In this document: piece by piece, positions 23,508 through 32,783 of the stretch
How the letters are laid out: each line of letters starts with the position of its first letter
How positions within the stretch are numbered: the first letter of the stretch is position 1
Assembly (NCBI GenBank): GCA_964608265.1
Contig: CAZSNP010000037.1
Location: forward strand, 1-47,195
Origin: JANWXR01 sp964608265
Lineage (GTDB): Bacteria > Chloroflexota > Anaerolineae > Anaerolineales > UBA6663
Length of the DNA: 47,195 nucleotides
Direction of reading: 5' to 3'
Notes under the pieces: generated by a model
The model's input: only the letters and a program-made list of their open reading frames with translations
Told to the model about the DNA's origin: nothing
Databases searched by the model: none
Made by a program: the position numbers and the translations under genes

Positions 23508-24299
23508 TTATTTACCCTCCGCGGCGGTGCCCTTGCCCAGGTAGGCTTCGATCACCTTCGGGTCGCGCTGCACCTCGGCCGGTGAGCCCTCGCTGATCTT
23601 CTCGCCGTGGTCGAGCACCGACACCCGGTCGCTGATCCCCATCACCACCCGCATGTCGTGTTCGATGAGGAGGATGGTCAGGCCCTTCTCCTTGCGCAGC
23701 CGGTGGATGAACTGGGTCAGGTCGGCGGTCTCGGCGGGATTCATGCCGGCGGTCGGCTCGTCGAGCAGCAGCAGTTGCGGGTCGGAGGCCAGCGCGCGCG
23801 CGATCTCGAGGCGGCGCTGCAGGCCGTACGGCAGGTTGCGGGCCGGCCACTGGGCGTACTTCCCCCCGAGGCCGACGAATTCGAGCAGGTCGAGCGCCTT
23901 GGCCACCGCCGCTTTCTCCTCGGCCCGCACGCGCGGCGGGCGGAAGAAGGCTTCGATGATGCTGCCGTGCAGCCGGGAGTGCATGCCGACAAGGATGTTT
24001 TCGAGCACCGTCATCTGGCCGAACAGGCGAATGTTTTGGAACGTGCGCGCGATGCCGCGTTGCTGAACCTCGTGCGGCTTGAGCCCGCTGATCTTTTGGC
24101 TGTCGAAGATGATGTCGCCCCTGGTCGGCGTGTACAGCCCGGTGATGTTGTTGAAGAGCGTGGTCTTGCCCGCCCCGTTCGGGCCGATCAGCCCGGCGAT
24201 CATGCCCTTCTCGATGTGGAAGTCAACGTTGTTGACGGCGATGAGGCCGCCGAATTGTTTGGTGACCGCGTTGACGGCCAGCAGCGTCTCGTTGGCCAT
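23508..24299 (-). CDS. livG: Branched-chain amino acid ABC transporter ATPase LivG
   Basis: 263 residues. Walker A GPNGAGKTT, LivG-type signature LPYGLQRRLEIARALA and Walker B LLLLDEPTAGMNP are present, with the FQNIRLFGQMTVLEN segment and the C-terminal VIEAYLGKG motif. ATG 24299 overlaps the last base of the livM stop (TGATG) and GAGGGGG lies upstream. The open frame continues into livM but that stretch is its shadow. Confidence 0.96.
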   Translation of the reverse strand: MANETLLAVNAVTKQFGGLIAVNNVDFHIEKGMIAGLIGPNGAGKTTLFNNITGLYTPTRGDIIFDSQKISGLKPHEVQQRGIARTFQNIRLFGQMTVLENILVGMHSRLHGSIIEAFFRPPRVRAEEKAAVAKALDLLEFVGLGGKYAQWPARNLPYGLQRRLEIARALASDPQLLLLDEPTAGMNPAETADLTQFIHRLRKEKGLTILLIEHDMRVVMGISDRVSVLDHGEKISEGSPAEVQRDPKVIEAYLGKGTAAEGK

Positions 24300-25792
24300 C
24301 ACTGCCCCCTCTCGGTGGTGCTGGGCACCAACCCCTGCGGGCGGAACTGCATCATCAGCACCAGGATCAACCCGAAGAGCAGCAGCTTGTACTGGCTGGC
24401 GTTGAACAGGCTCTCCAAAAAGTTCTGCATGGCTTGCGATTGGATGCCCTGAAACAGCGTCGCCCGCAGCAGCCCGCCGACCACGACCTGGAGTTTGTCG
24501 AGCAGCAGCAGGTCGGCGACCTTGATGATCAGCCCGCCGAGGAGCACACCGACGATGCTGCCGGTGCCGCCGAGAATGACCATGCACAGCACGATGACGG
24601 AGATGGAAAAGTCGAAGGCATCGGGCGAGATAAAGGAGACGTAGCTGCCGTAGAACGCGCCGGCGAAGCCGGAGAACATCGCGCCGAGGGTGAAGGCGGC
24701 GAGTTTGGTGCGGACCAGGTCAATGCCCATGCTGTTCGCGGCCAGCTCATCTTCGCGGATGGCGACCCAGGCGCGCCCGATGCGGCTGCCGCGCAGGCGG
24801 GCGATGAAGAAGACGGAGATCACCAATAGCGAGAGCGCGAGGAAATACCACGGGATGTATTGGCCGGTGACGAATTGCACCCCGGGGAACTCCGGCCGGC
24901 CGATGGGGTTGATGCCCTGCGTGCCGTTGGTCAGGTTCACCATCTCCGGGCAACCCACCAGACAGAAGGCCAGGGCCGGGTTGCCGGTGATGGCTGCCGC
25001 GATCTCCGTGATCGGCTCGTAGATTTTCACGGCTTCGAGATTCTTGAACACAATCGGCACGATCTCGCCAAAGCCGAGGGTGACGATGGCGAGGTAGTCG
25101 CCGCGCAACGGCAACACCGGCAGGCCCAGGATCAGGCCGAACAACGCCGCCGCCGCGGCCGCGATCCAGATGATGAGCCAGAATGAAAGCCTCAAATCGA
25201 AATGGGGCGAGTTGAGCAGGGCGATGGTGTAGCCGCCGATGGCGAAGAAGGCGACGTAGCCGAGGTCGAGCATGCCGGCATAGCCGGCGACGATGTTCAG
25301 CCCAAGCGCCTGGAGCGAGTAAATCATCGCCACGATGACGGCGTTGGCCCAGAACAGTTGCACCGCCTGCTCGAAGAACGGAAACACAACGGCGAAAATC
25401 AGCACCAGGCCCATCATCCCGAACCGGCGCACGCGCGCGTCGGGGTGCGAGCGGATGAAGTAGATGGCGACGCCGGTGATGACCCCCAATAGCAGCGCCA
25501 CGATGTACGTGAGCGGGCTTTGCGCGGCCGGCGGGATGGTTTCTTGCCGCGGCAGGCTGGCGATGAGGGTGTTGTGCAGGATGGTGGCGACGACGACGAT
25601 GAGGGTGACCAGCGTGGCGTTGATGGCGGTTCGCCGCAGCCCATCGGCCTGGCCCGGATGCGCGTCCGCGCCGACCATGGCGCCGGCGATGACCGCCAGC
25701 ACCATCACCGACCAGCCGCCGACGATGAGGGCGATGAAGCCCATGAGCACGATGGCGATGATCTCGCCGTTGGAGAAAAGTTTCTGTTTCAT
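24299..25792 (-). CDS. livM: Branched-chain amino acid ABC transporter permease LivM, extended N-terminus
   Basis: 497 residues, larger than a typical ~300-350 residue LivM. The permease core starts near residue 150 (YSLQALGLNIVAGYAGMLDLGYVAFFAIGGY) and includes LPVLPLRGDYLAIVTLGFGEI and the cytoplasmic-loop block IGRAWVAIREDELAANSMGID. The first ~140 residues add about four hydrophobic helices with no recognisable domain. ATG overlaps the livH stop (TGATG). Confidence 0.93.
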   Translation of the reverse strand: MKQKLFSNGEIIAIVLMGFIALIVGGWSVMVLAVIAGAMVGADAHPGQADGLRRTAINATLVTLIVVVATILHNTLIASLPRQETIPPAAQSPLTYIVALLLGVITGVAIYFIRSHPDARVRRFGMMGLVLIFAVVFPFFEQAVQLFWANAVIVAMIYSLQALGLNIVAGYAGMLDLGYVAFFAIGGYTIALLNSPHFDLRLSFWLIIWIAAAAAALFGLILGLPVLPLRGDYLAIVTLGFGEIVPIVFKNLEAVKIYEPITEIAAAITGNPALAFCLVGCPEMVNLTNGTQGINPIGRPEFPGVQFVTGQYIPWYFLALSLLVISVFFIARLRGSRIGRAWVAIREDELAANSMGIDLVRTKLAAFTLGAMFSGFAGAFYGSYVSFISPDAFDFSISVIVLCMVILGGTGSIVGVLLGGLIIKVADLLLLDKLQVVVGGLLRATLFQGIQSQAMQNFLESLFNASQYKLLLFGLILVLMMQFRPQGLVPSTTERGQ

Positions 25793-26907
25793 CAGGCTTT
25801 GTCTCCTGACTCAGCCCCGAGCAGGCCGGTCGGGCGGAAGAGCAGCACCAAAACGAGAATCAGGAACACCCACGCATTTGTCCAGCGCACGGCGAGGTAT
25901 TGATCGCTGAAGGCGGCCAGGATGCCGATGAGGATGCCGCCCAGGGCCGCGCCCCGGATGTTGCCGATGCCGCCGAGCACCGCCGCCGTGAACGAGCGCA
26001 GCCCGGCGGTGAAGCCCATGGTGAAGACCACCGTGCCGTTGTACAGCCCGAACATCATGCCGGCCGCGCCGGCCAGCGCCCCGCCGATGAGGAAGGTCAG
26101 GGCGATGATCTGGTCGACGTTGATGCCCATGATGGCGGCGGCGTCGCGGTTCTGCGCCGTGGCGCGCATGGCCTTGCCGAGCTTGGTGTTTTGCACGAAC
26201 CAGTTGAGGGCCGCCATCAAGACCAGCGCCGTCACGATGACGAGCACATCGGCCTGGGTGATGCGAATGGGAAAGTCAGGCCCGAGCAGGTTGTCATTGC
26301 TCAACACCACCGGGAATGATTTGGGCGCGGCGTTGTTCGAGCCGAGCACCTTGAACACGGCGAACTCCGGCCCGACCTGCGCCAGCTTGCCAAAGGCCCC
26401 CAGTTGCAGACCGATGTTGCCGATGATGAATGACACGCCGATGGCGCTGATAAGCGAGGCCAGTTTCGGCGAGTTGCGCAGCCGCCGATAGGCCGCCCGT
26501 TCAATGCCGGCATTCAGCAAACCGCAGATCACCATCGCCGGGATGAAGCCCAGCAGCGCCGCCCACAGCGGCGCCGTTGCGCCGCCGGTGGCCGTGGTGA
26601 CAATGAACGGCGAGACGGCCAGCAGCGCCGTGAACGCGCCGATCATAAACACATCCCCGTGGGCAAAGTTGACGAGTTCGATGATGCCATACACGAGCGT
26701 ATAGCCCAGGGCGACGATGACGATGATGGCGCCGTTGGAAAGGCCGATGACGAGCTGCTGCAGCAAGGTCAGCGGATTGGCCCGCAGGTTGGCGGCGATG
26801 TTGACGAGGTCGAGGCCGGCCGGCTGGCCCAGCAGCAGCGCAAGATAGATGGCCGCCACGATCCACAACGAGCGGAGCAGCGATTGGCGATTGGAGGAAT
26901 TGGCCAT
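25792..26907 (-). CDS. livH: Branched-chain amino acid ABC transporter permease LivH
   Basis: 371 residues with multiple membrane helices. LVIGLSNGAIIVIVALGYTLVYGIIELVNFAHGDVFMIGAF and the loop KLGKAMRATAQNRDAAAIMGINVDQIIALTF are diagnostic of LivH. An extra ~40-residue leader with a hydrophobic helix precedes the core. It lies downstream of a hairpin that separates it from the binding-protein gene. Confidence 0.95.
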   Translation of the reverse strand: MANSSNRQSLLRSLWIVAAIYLALLLGQPAGLDLVNIAANLRANPLTLLQQLVIGLSNGAIIVIVALGYTLVYGIIELVNFAHGDVFMIGAFTALLAVSPFIVTTATGGATAPLWAALLGFIPAMVICGLLNAGIERAAYRRLRNSPKLASLISAIGVSFIIGNIGLQLGAFGKLAQVGPEFAVFKVLGSNNAAPKSFPVVLSNDNLLGPDFPIRITQADVLVIVTALVLMAALNWFVQNTKLGKAMRATAQNRDAAAIMGINVDQIIALTFLIGGALAGAAGMMFGLYNGTVVFTMGFTAGLRSFTAAVLGGIGNIRGAALGGILIGILAAFSDQYLAVRWTNAWVFLILVLVLLFRPTGLLGAESGDKA

Positions 26908-26957
26908 AGAGATACCCGGTAGGCGGGTGACCCTGCACGGTTTTGCAGCAGATACAC

Positions 26958-26995
26958 AAAGAGGGAGCCAAGTCTCACAACTTCGCTCCCTCTTT
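26958..26995 (-). terminator. Intra-operon hairpin between livK and livH
   Basis: An 11-bp perfect stem AAAGAGGGAGC (26958-26968) / GCTCCCTCTTT (26985-26995) is followed on the minus strand by TTTGTGT, and on the plus strand by TTTTCTTT. Partial termination here would keep binding-protein mRNA in excess over permease mRNA, as in many ABC operons. Confidence 0.7.
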
Positions 26996-27035
26996 TCTTT
27001 ACACGCTTATCTCATGTCAGCGACAGCGTTACGGG

Positions 27036-28250
27036 TTACGGCAGGATTTCTGACGGCGCTTCCGTCCACGCGCCGCCCTTGACGATGTTGCCGAGCATGG
27101 AGTACAGGGTGGTGTCACCGTTGGCGTCGAACGACCAGGTGCCGAGCACGCCGTTGAAATCCCTGGTGCCGAACATCGCATCCAGGATGGCGGCTTTGTC
27201 CTTGGCGCACACTTTGCCGATGACGCTGATGACGACGCTGGCCGCCTCGTAGCCGTAGATGGCGTAGGCTTCCGGCTCGCTGTTGTACTTGGCCTTATAG
27301 TCCTCGAAGAACTTCTTGCCCTTCTCCGGCAGCAGCGCGCGCGGCGAGCCGGCGATGGTGCCGTACACGCCCTCCGCCACGTCCGCCCCGGCGGCCTCGA
27401 TGAAGGCGCTTTCGAGGATGCCATCCGGGCCCATAAACGGCACGGTGATGCCGGCGGCGCGGATGTCCTTGAGCAACTGCCCGGCGCCGTTCTGCGTGAT
27501 GCCGCCGAAGTAGATCAGGTCGGGGTTGGCATCCTTGACCTTGGTGGCCAGCGCTTTGTAATCCGCCGCCTTGCCATCAATGCCGTCGCGGCCCACCAGC
27601 GTCAGGCCGTTGGCCGCCAGGTTGCTCTCGAACTGATCGGCCACACCTTTGCCGTACACTTCCGTGTCGTCGAGGATGTAGACGCTCTTCGCGCCCAGCT
27701 TGGCCGCCCATTTGGCGCCAAACGCGCCCTGGAAGGCATCTCGCGCCACCACGCGCATATACGTGCGCTTGCCGGTGGGATAGTATTGCGCGGTGTCCGC
27801 GCCGGCGGTCAGGTCGTCGGCGGTGTTGGCCGGGCTGATCATGGCGATGCCGGCCTGATTCAAAATCGGAATCGAGACGCGGGCCGCCCCGGAGTTGAAT
27901 GTGCCGATGTAGGCGACGGTGTTCGGATCGGCCACGGCCTTGTTGGCGTTTTCCTGCTCTTTGGCGGCATCCCATTTGCCGGCGGCCGCCGTGGCATCAT
28001 CCAGTGACTCGTACTCGATCTTGATCTTGCCATCGCACACCACGCCGTCCTTGGTCTGCTGCTCGAGGGCCAGTTGAATGGCGTTGACGACGGTGGTGGT
28101 CTGGCCGGCGCTGGAGCCGGTAAGGGGCAGGCTGGAGTAGATCTTGACGGTCGTGGCTTCGGTGGTGCCGCCGCCCTGCGCGGGCGCACAGGCCGCCAGC
28201 ACGAGGCTCGCCACCAAAATCGTGGACAGAACAACTGAAATGCGCTTCAT
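27036..28250 (-). CDS. livK: Branched-chain amino acid ABC transporter substrate-binding lipoprotein
   Basis: 404 residues. Lipoprotein signal MKRISVVLSTILVASLVLAAC with the lipobox Cys at 21, then a Gly/Thr linker and a periplasmic-binding-protein type I fold (VKIYSSLPLTGSSAGQTTTVVNAIQLALEQ, YIGTFNSGAARVSIPILNQAGIAMISPANT, PFMGPDGILESAFIEAAG). It captures branched-chain amino acids or a related solute for LivHMGF. GAGGAGA lies close before the ATG. First and probably most expressed gene of the operon. Confidence 0.95.
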   Translation of the reverse strand: MKRISVVLSTILVASLVLAACAPAQGGGTTEATTVKIYSSLPLTGSSAGQTTTVVNAIQLALEQQTKDGVVCDGKIKIEYESLDDATAAAGKWDAAKEQENANKAVADPNTVAYIGTFNSGAARVSIPILNQAGIAMISPANTADDLTAGADTAQYYPTGKRTYMRVVARDAFQGAFGAKWAAKLGAKSVYILDDTEVYGKGVADQFESNLAANGLTLVGRDGIDGKAADYKALATKVKDANPDLIYFGGITQNGAGQLLKDIRAAGITVPFMGPDGILESAFIEAAGADVAEGVYGTIAGSPRALLPEKGKKFFEDYKAKYNSEPEAYAIYGYEAASVVISVIGKVCAKDKAAILDAMFGTRDFNGVLGTWSFDANGDTTLYSMLGNIVKGGAWTEAPSEILP

Positions 28251-28374
28251 CTCTTTTTCTCCTCAGAAAGGATGATGGCGACCAAAGGTCGCGCGTGAAC
28301 ACAGACGTGAAGGAGCTCATAGCCGTAACCCGATAAACCACCTCCGTTCAGTTGCAGATGAATATTGCGTGAGA

Positions 28375-28404
28375 TTTGCCCGATTATCTACGCAGTCGGG
28401 CAAA
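28375..28404. repeat. 9-bp inverted repeat in the livK/deaminase divergent region
   Basis: TTTGCCCGA (28375-28383) and TCGGGCAAA (28396-28404) form a perfect dyad with a 12-nt loop, 125 nt upstream of livK and 99 nt upstream of the deaminase ATG. It could be an operator for either gene. I see nothing else in the 252-nt gap apart from the promoter at 28465. Confidence 0.5.
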
Positions 28405-28464
28405 AGGGCAAGGGGGGTTTGAGCGCACGAAGACCCGCCGGGCGATTTGTGCGCGCCAACCGAT

Positions 28465-28505
28465 TTTTCACGGGCGGCGGTCTTGCCGTATCATTGCGCC
28501 GCATG
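28465..28505 (+). promoter_or_regulatory. Leaderless promoter of the deaminase gene
   Basis: TTTTCA (28465-28470), 18-bp spacer, TATCAT (28489-28494); the -10 ends 8 nt before ATG 28503. No Shine-Dalgarno site precedes the ATG. Confidence 0.55.
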
Positions 28506-29543
28506 CCCGCCGCCCCGGAAGCCCACCTCCTCGCACTGCCCAAGGTCGAGCTGCATGTCCACCTCGAAGGCGCCATCCGCCCGGAGACGCTGCTCAAGCT
28601 CGCCGGGCGCAACAGCGTGCCGCTGCCCGCCGACGACCTCGACGGCCTGCGCCAGTGGTACACGTTCCGCGACTTCCCCCATTTCGTCGAAATCTATATG
28701 ACCATCGCCCGCTGTTTGCGCACGGTGGACGATATCGAGTTGGTTGCGCGCGAGTTTCTGCAGGGGCAGGCCGCCCAGAACGTCGTCCACAGCGAGGTGA
28801 CCTACACGGCCTTCACCCAATTCCTCCAGCGCGGCCTCCCGCTCGAGGCTCAACTCGCCGCCATCAATCGCGCGCGCGACTGGGCCGAGCGCGAACTCGG
28901 CGTGACGATGCTGCTGATCATTGACATCGTGCGCGAGCGCGAAGGCCCCGAGGACGCGTTGGCGATTGCGGAGTTTGCCATTCGCGGGCACGGGAACGGG
29001 GTCGGCGCGCTGGGCCTCGGCGGCTTCGAGCGCGGCCACCCGCCGGATAAGTTCGCCCGCGCCTTCGACCGCGCGCGCGACGCCGGCCTGCCCTGCATCC
29101 TGCACGCCGGCGAGACGGGCGGGGCCGAGAGCATTTGGGGCGCGCTGCGGGTGGGGCGCTCGGTGCGGCTCGGCCACGGCGTGCGCTGCCTCGAAGACCC
29201 GGCGCTCGTCGCCCATCTGCGCGCGCAGCAGATTCCGCTGGAGGTCTGCCCGAGCAGCAACGTCTGCCTCGGCGTCGCGCCGAGTTGGGCCGGGCACCCG
29301 CTGCCAAAACTCATGGCCGAGGGCCTGTACCTCACCCTCAACTCCGACGACCCGCCGCTGTTCAGCACCACGCTCACCGACGAGTACGTGCGCGCCGCGC
29401 AGACCTTCGGCTGGGGCGCGGAGACGTTCGAGCAACTCAGCCTCAATGCACTGCGGGCTTCATTGTTGCCCGAGCCACGCCGCCGGTCACTCGAAGCGAA
29501 GTTCAAAGCCGAGTTTGCGCGGTTGCGCGCGGGGCATTCATAA
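28503..29543 (+). CDS. Adenosine deaminase family protein
   Basis: 346 residues of the metal-dependent adenosine/AMP deaminase family. Zinc ligands and catalytic residues are visible: HVHLEG (HxH), HAGETGG (metal His and general-acid Glu region), RLGHGVRC (catalytic His), NSDDPPLF (metal Asp). CPSSNVCLG is also conserved. The reaction is hydrolytic deamination of adenosine, adenine or a related aminopurine; which one is not clear from sequence alone. ATG 28503 begins directly before the KVELHVHLEG strand and sits 8 nt after a -10 box. Confidence 0.9.
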   Translation: MPAAPEAHLLALPKVELHVHLEGAIRPETLLKLAGRNSVPLPADDLDGLRQWYTFRDFPHFVEIYMTIARCLRTVDDIELVAREFLQGQAAQNVVHSEVTYTAFTQFLQRGLPLEAQLAAINRARDWAERELGVTMLLIIDIVREREGPEDALAIAEFAIRGHGNGVGALGLGGFERGHPPDKFARAFDRARDAGLPCILHAGETGGAESIWGALRVGRSVRLGHGVRCLEDPALVAHLRAQQIPLEVCPSSNVCLGVAPSWAGHPLPKLMAEGLYLTLNSDDPPLFSTTLTDEYVRAAQTFGWGAETFEQLSLNALRASLLPEPRRRSLEAKFKAEFARLRAGHS

Positions 29544-29567
29544 GGGCCGGTGATCATCACGGCCTGT

Positions 29568-29605
29568 CCCCCTCTCCTGGCGGGCGAGGGGTTGGGGGTG
29601 AGGGT
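29568..29605. repeat. Family C repeat, short copy
   Basis: CCCCTCTCC...GCGAGGGG hairpin followed by TTGGGGGTGAGGG, the same tail as at 12671-12683. It lies between convergent genes and may serve as a shared terminator. Confidence 0.65.
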
Positions 29606-30369
29606 CAGTCTGAGGCCAATTGCCGAATGGCCTGCGCCAGCGCGGCGTTGACGGTGAAGTGGCGTTCGAGGAAGGCCAGAATCGCCAGCGCGGAGTCGGG
29701 GCCGCGCTCGTAACCCTGCATGAAGTTCGGCAGCGCGCGGCTGACTTGCGGATGCCGTTGCTCGAAGCGGCGCTCGGTTACAAATTCGTCGCGCTGGCCG
29801 GGGATGGCCGCTTCCACCGACTCGGCCAACTCCAACACGCGATCTACCGCATATCCCTGAATGAAGCGCATCGCCGAGAGCTTCTCGCCGCGCCGGTAAC
29901 GCCCCAGCCCGACGTACAGGTTGGTCAGAGCCTCGCCCAGCAGCCACTCGGGGGTGCGGGCGTGCGATGCCGTGTCGCCCTGCACGGAAACAGCGAGCGC
30001 CTCGTCAAAGTCGGGCCGCCTCCACACGACGCGCCCGCCCGCGAACGGGATGTGGCGCAACTCCGCCGGCTCGAAAACGGCGAATTCGCAGAAGATGCCG
30101 TCAGCAAACAGTAGTTTGTGGCCGTCACCCGTGTTTTGGAAGTGAAAGGCGATGGGGTGGATCGCGCTGAGCCAAACCACGTCATCAATGAAGGCGCGCT
30201 TGTGGCCCGGCTCGACGATGGCGAAGAAATCCAAATCGGAATAGTCATCGAGCCGGTCAAGCTCCACACCCACCGAGCCGAGGCCGATCAGGGCCAGCCC
30301 GTGGCCGCTGGCTTCGAGCGCGCGGCCGATATCGTCGAGGCGGGCGAGGAGAAGTCCAGGCTCAGCCAT
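29605..30369 (-). CDS. Nucleotidyltransferase-domain protein
   Basis: 254 residues. GLGSVGVELDRLDDYSDLDFFAIV carries the GS and DxD signature of the Pol-beta nucleotidyltransferase fold, and CEFAVFE supplies a candidate third acidic strand. The C-terminal half is helical and resembles the layout of aminoglycoside-type nucleotidyltransferases, but I cannot name a substrate. ATG 30369 overlaps the rimO stop by 8 nt, so the genes are coupled. The frame is open upstream inside rimO. Confidence 0.75.
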   Translation of the reverse strand: MAEPGLLLARLDDIGRALEASGHGLALIGLGSVGVELDRLDDYSDLDFFAIVEPGHKRAFIDDVVWLSAIHPIAFHFQNTGDGHKLLFADGIFCEFAVFEPAELRHIPFAGGRVVWRRPDFDEALAVSVQGDTASHARTPEWLLGEALTNLYVGLGRYRRGEKLSAMRFIQGYAVDRVLELAESVEAAIPGQRDEFVTERRFEQRHPQVSRALPNFMQGYERGPDSALAILAFLERHFTVNAALAQAIRQLASD

Positions 30370-31744
30370 TGACGATGGGGATGCCCACCACCTGCGCCGA
30401 GGCCGTCTCCACCGTGCCGCTGAGGTCGTAGGCCAGCGCCCCGCTGATGCGCACCGGGGCCATTTCGCCCACCGGCGCCTCGCCATCAACGATCACCAGC
30501 CCGTCCACCTCCGGCGCGTCGCGATAGCTGCGGCCCACGCTCAACCCATCGCCGTTGCCCTCGATCAGCACCTTCAACGTGCGGCCGATCTGGGCCTGAT
30601 TCTTTTCGAGCGAGATGCGCTGCTGCAGCGCCATCAGCCGTTCGCGGCGCTCGTCCTTCAATTCCTGCGGCACCGGGTCGCCGAGGTCGGCGGAGGTCGT
30701 GCCCGGCTCGAACGAGAAGGTGAAGGCGCCGATGCGGTCGAAGCGGATCGCTTCGACGAACTTGAGCAGCGCGTCGAACTCCTCTTCGGTCTCGCCGGGA
30801 TAGCCGACGATGAAGGTGGAGCGGATGGCGAGGTCGGGCATGGCCGCGCGCAGCTTCGCCAGCGTGCGGTGCACCCACTCGATGTTCGACGGGCGGCGCA
30901 TGCGGTACAGCGTCGCCGGGTGGCCGTGTTGCAGGGGGATGTCGAGGTAGTGCGCGATCTGCGGATGAGTCGCCATCGTCTCGATCATGCGGTCGGTGAC
31001 GTAGCCCGGATACGCATACATCACGCGGATCCAATCCACATCCGGCACGGCGCGGGCGAGCGACTCGAGCAGCGTCGCCATCCCCTCCTTCATCCCGCGG
31101 TCGTGGCCGTAGTCCGTGGTGTCCTGGGCGATGAGGACGAGTTCGCGCACGCCGTTGTCGCGCAGCGTGCGGGCTTCATGCAGGATGGACTCAAGCGGGC
31201 GGGAGACCGCCGTGCCCTTGATCAGCGGGATGGCGCAGAACGCGCACGGGCGGCGGCAGCCATCCGCAATTTTGATGTATGCGCTGGCGCCCTGCACGGC
31301 GGCCCGCGTCGCCCCGCGCTCGTCGGCTCCGACGACGAGCGCCTCGGTGGGCAGGTGATACAACGGCTCGGGGTTCCCGCGCTCCCTCAGGCGTTGCACA
31401 AAGTCCACGATGTCCATCCACCGCCGCGTGCCGATGATGCCGTCAATCCCCGGCGACCACTTAAGCAGCTCGGCCCCGTAGCGTTGCGAGAGGCAGCCGG
31501 CCGCGATCAGCATCTGCCCGCGCTTCTTGCCCTCGGCCAGCTCGTTAAGCACGCGCACCGACTCCTGTTTGGCCGGGCCGATGAAGCCGCAGGTGTTGAC
31601 GATGAGGACCTCGGCCTTGCCCGGCTGATCGGTGGCGGCGAAACCGGCCTCGCCGAGCAGTTGCGCCATGCTTTCCGAGTCCACCGTGTTCTTCGAGCAG
31701 CCGAGGCTGACTAAATGAAAATGCTTTTGTTTGACTTTTGCCAT
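30362..31744 (-). CDS. rimO: Ribosomal protein S12 methylthiotransferase RimO
   Basis: 460-residue radical SAM enzyme that methylthiolates the conserved Asp of ribosomal protein uS12. Domains in order: UPF0004 with three cluster Cys (SLGCSKN, NTCGF, AAGCLSQ), radical SAM core with CRRPCAFC (CxxxCxxC), and a C-terminal TRAM-like domain (GRTLKVLIEGNG...GRSYRDAPEVDG). The last block (YRDAPEVDG) separates RimO from MiaB. ATG 31744 is followed by MAKVKQKHFHLVSLGC. A palindromic repeat lies just upstream. Confidence 0.95.
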   Translation of the reverse strand: MAKVKQKHFHLVSLGCSKNTVDSESMAQLLGEAGFAATDQPGKAEVLIVNTCGFIGPAKQESVRVLNELAEGKKRGQMLIAAGCLSQRYGAELLKWSPGIDGIIGTRRWMDIVDFVQRLRERGNPEPLYHLPTEALVVGADERGATRAAVQGASAYIKIADGCRRPCAFCAIPLIKGTAVSRPLESILHEARTLRDNGVRELVLIAQDTTDYGHDRGMKEGMATLLESLARAVPDVDWIRVMYAYPGYVTDRMIETMATHPQIAHYLDIPLQHGHPATLYRMRRPSNIEWVHRTLAKLRAAMPDLAIRSTFIVGYPGETEEEFDALLKFVEAIRFDRIGAFTFSFEPGTTSADLGDPVPQELKDERRERLMALQQRISLEKNQAQIGRTLKVLIEGNGDGLSVGRSYRDAPEVDGLVIVDGEAPVGEMAPVRISGALAYDLSGTVETASAQVVGIPIVNG

Positions 31745-31752
31745 TCAATCGA

Positions 31753-31818
31753 ACCGCTGAGAACGCCGAGACCGCGGAGAGTTTGTTCCTTCTCAGCGAA
31801 CTCCGCGCGCTCCGCGGT
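31753..31818. repeat. ACCGC...GCGGT palindrome, CGCGGAGA type
   Basis: Left arm 31753-31780 (ACCGCTGAGAACGCCGAGAC then CGCGGAGA) faces right arm 31791-31818 (TCTCAGCGAACTCCGCGCGC then TCCGCGGT). Same architecture as the CGCAAAGACGC elements at 37361 and 38586. It sits between the RodZ-like gene and rimO. Confidence 0.65.
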
Positions 31819-31824
31819 GAACGT

Positions 31825-32640
31825 CTATCTTAGCGGCTGTGGCGAGGGCGTCGGCGTGACCACACCCTCCAGCGTCCACAAGCGGATAACGACTTCGCCG
31901 AAATTGCCGAGCACGCCCTGATCATTGCCGTTGAACACCACGCGCGTGCCCTTGGCGTTGCCCGTCCACAACTCCACCACGCTGTTGCCGGTGAACTCGC
32001 GCGTCTCGCCCGCCACCATCTGCCCGGCGAAGGTCTCCACGCCATCCACCACAATCCGCACCCACAGGCGCTGCTCGGCGCGCACGACGAGATTGACCCC
32101 GACGTAATTGGGCAGCGCGGTCGGCAACGGCACGGTGGGCGTGGCCGCCGGCGGCGTGGGCGTGAGGGTGGCGGCCAGGGTGCTGAAGGCGAGCGAGGCC
32201 GGGCGGCGGGTGGGCGTCACCGTGGCCGGGTTGAGCGCACCCTGCGAAAAACTCCACACGCCCCAGCCCAACACGAGCAGCACCAGCGCAGTCACCAGCG
32301 TGCCGATGAAGAGATCGCGCGTGAAGATGCGGCGATACCACGGGAGCCGCACCGGCGGCATGCCGCGCGCCGGCGTCTGCCCATTGACCGGCGGGGTCGC
32401 GCGCGGTTTGCGGCCCGCCGGCACAAAGCTCGCCAGCAGCGCCTCGGCATCCAGCCCGAGGTACTCGGCGTAGTTGCGCAGAAAGCCGCGCGCCTGCGGG
32501 GGCGAGGCGAAGGCCGAGAGGTCGCTGGCTTCCAACGCCTCCAGTTGTTTCAGGCGGATGCGGGTAGCGTTGGAGGCTGCCTCGAGCGAGAGGCCTTTGG
32601 CCTCGCGGGCCGCGCGCAGTGCTTCGCCGATAGTCGCCAT
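31825..32640 (-). CDS. RodZ-like HTH membrane protein
   Basis: 271 residues. An N-terminal HTH (IGEALRAAREAKGLSLEAASNATRIRLKQLEALE...RGFLRNYAEYLGLD) matches the cytoplasmic domain of RodZ, which links MreB to the wall machinery. A basic linker, one membrane helix (about 110-133) and a Thr/Pro/Ala-rich stalk follow. The C-terminus (LVVRAEQRLWVRIVVDGVETFAGQMVAGETREF) matches the extracytoplasmic DUF4115 domain. The second of two adjacent ATGs (32640) gives better spacing from GGGGAGG. A minus-strand TATAAT near 32741-32736 is a possible -10. No mreB is in the window. Confidence 0.88.
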   Translation of the reverse strand: MATIGEALRAAREAKGLSLEAASNATRIRLKQLEALEASDLSAFASPPQARGFLRNYAEYLGLDAEALLASFVPAGRKPRATPPVNGQTPARGMPPVRLPWYRRIFTRDLFIGTLVTALVLLVLGWGVWSFSQGALNPATVTPTRRPASLAFSTLAATLTPTPPAATPTVPLPTALPNYVGVNLVVRAEQRLWVRIVVDGVETFAGQMVAGETREFTGNSVVELWTGNAKGTRVVFNGNDQGVLGNFGEVVIRLWTLEGVVTPTPSPQPLR

Positions 32641-32783
32641 CATGCCCTCCCCCCATCGCCGCGCACCCCGGGCCGATTGCGCCGAGTGACCTTGCCGCGC
32701 CGGGGGGACAGAGGGGGGTCAAAAAAGCCACCGGCATTATAGTGCCGATGGCTTTGGCAACTCGACGCCCTTCACGGCGAACG

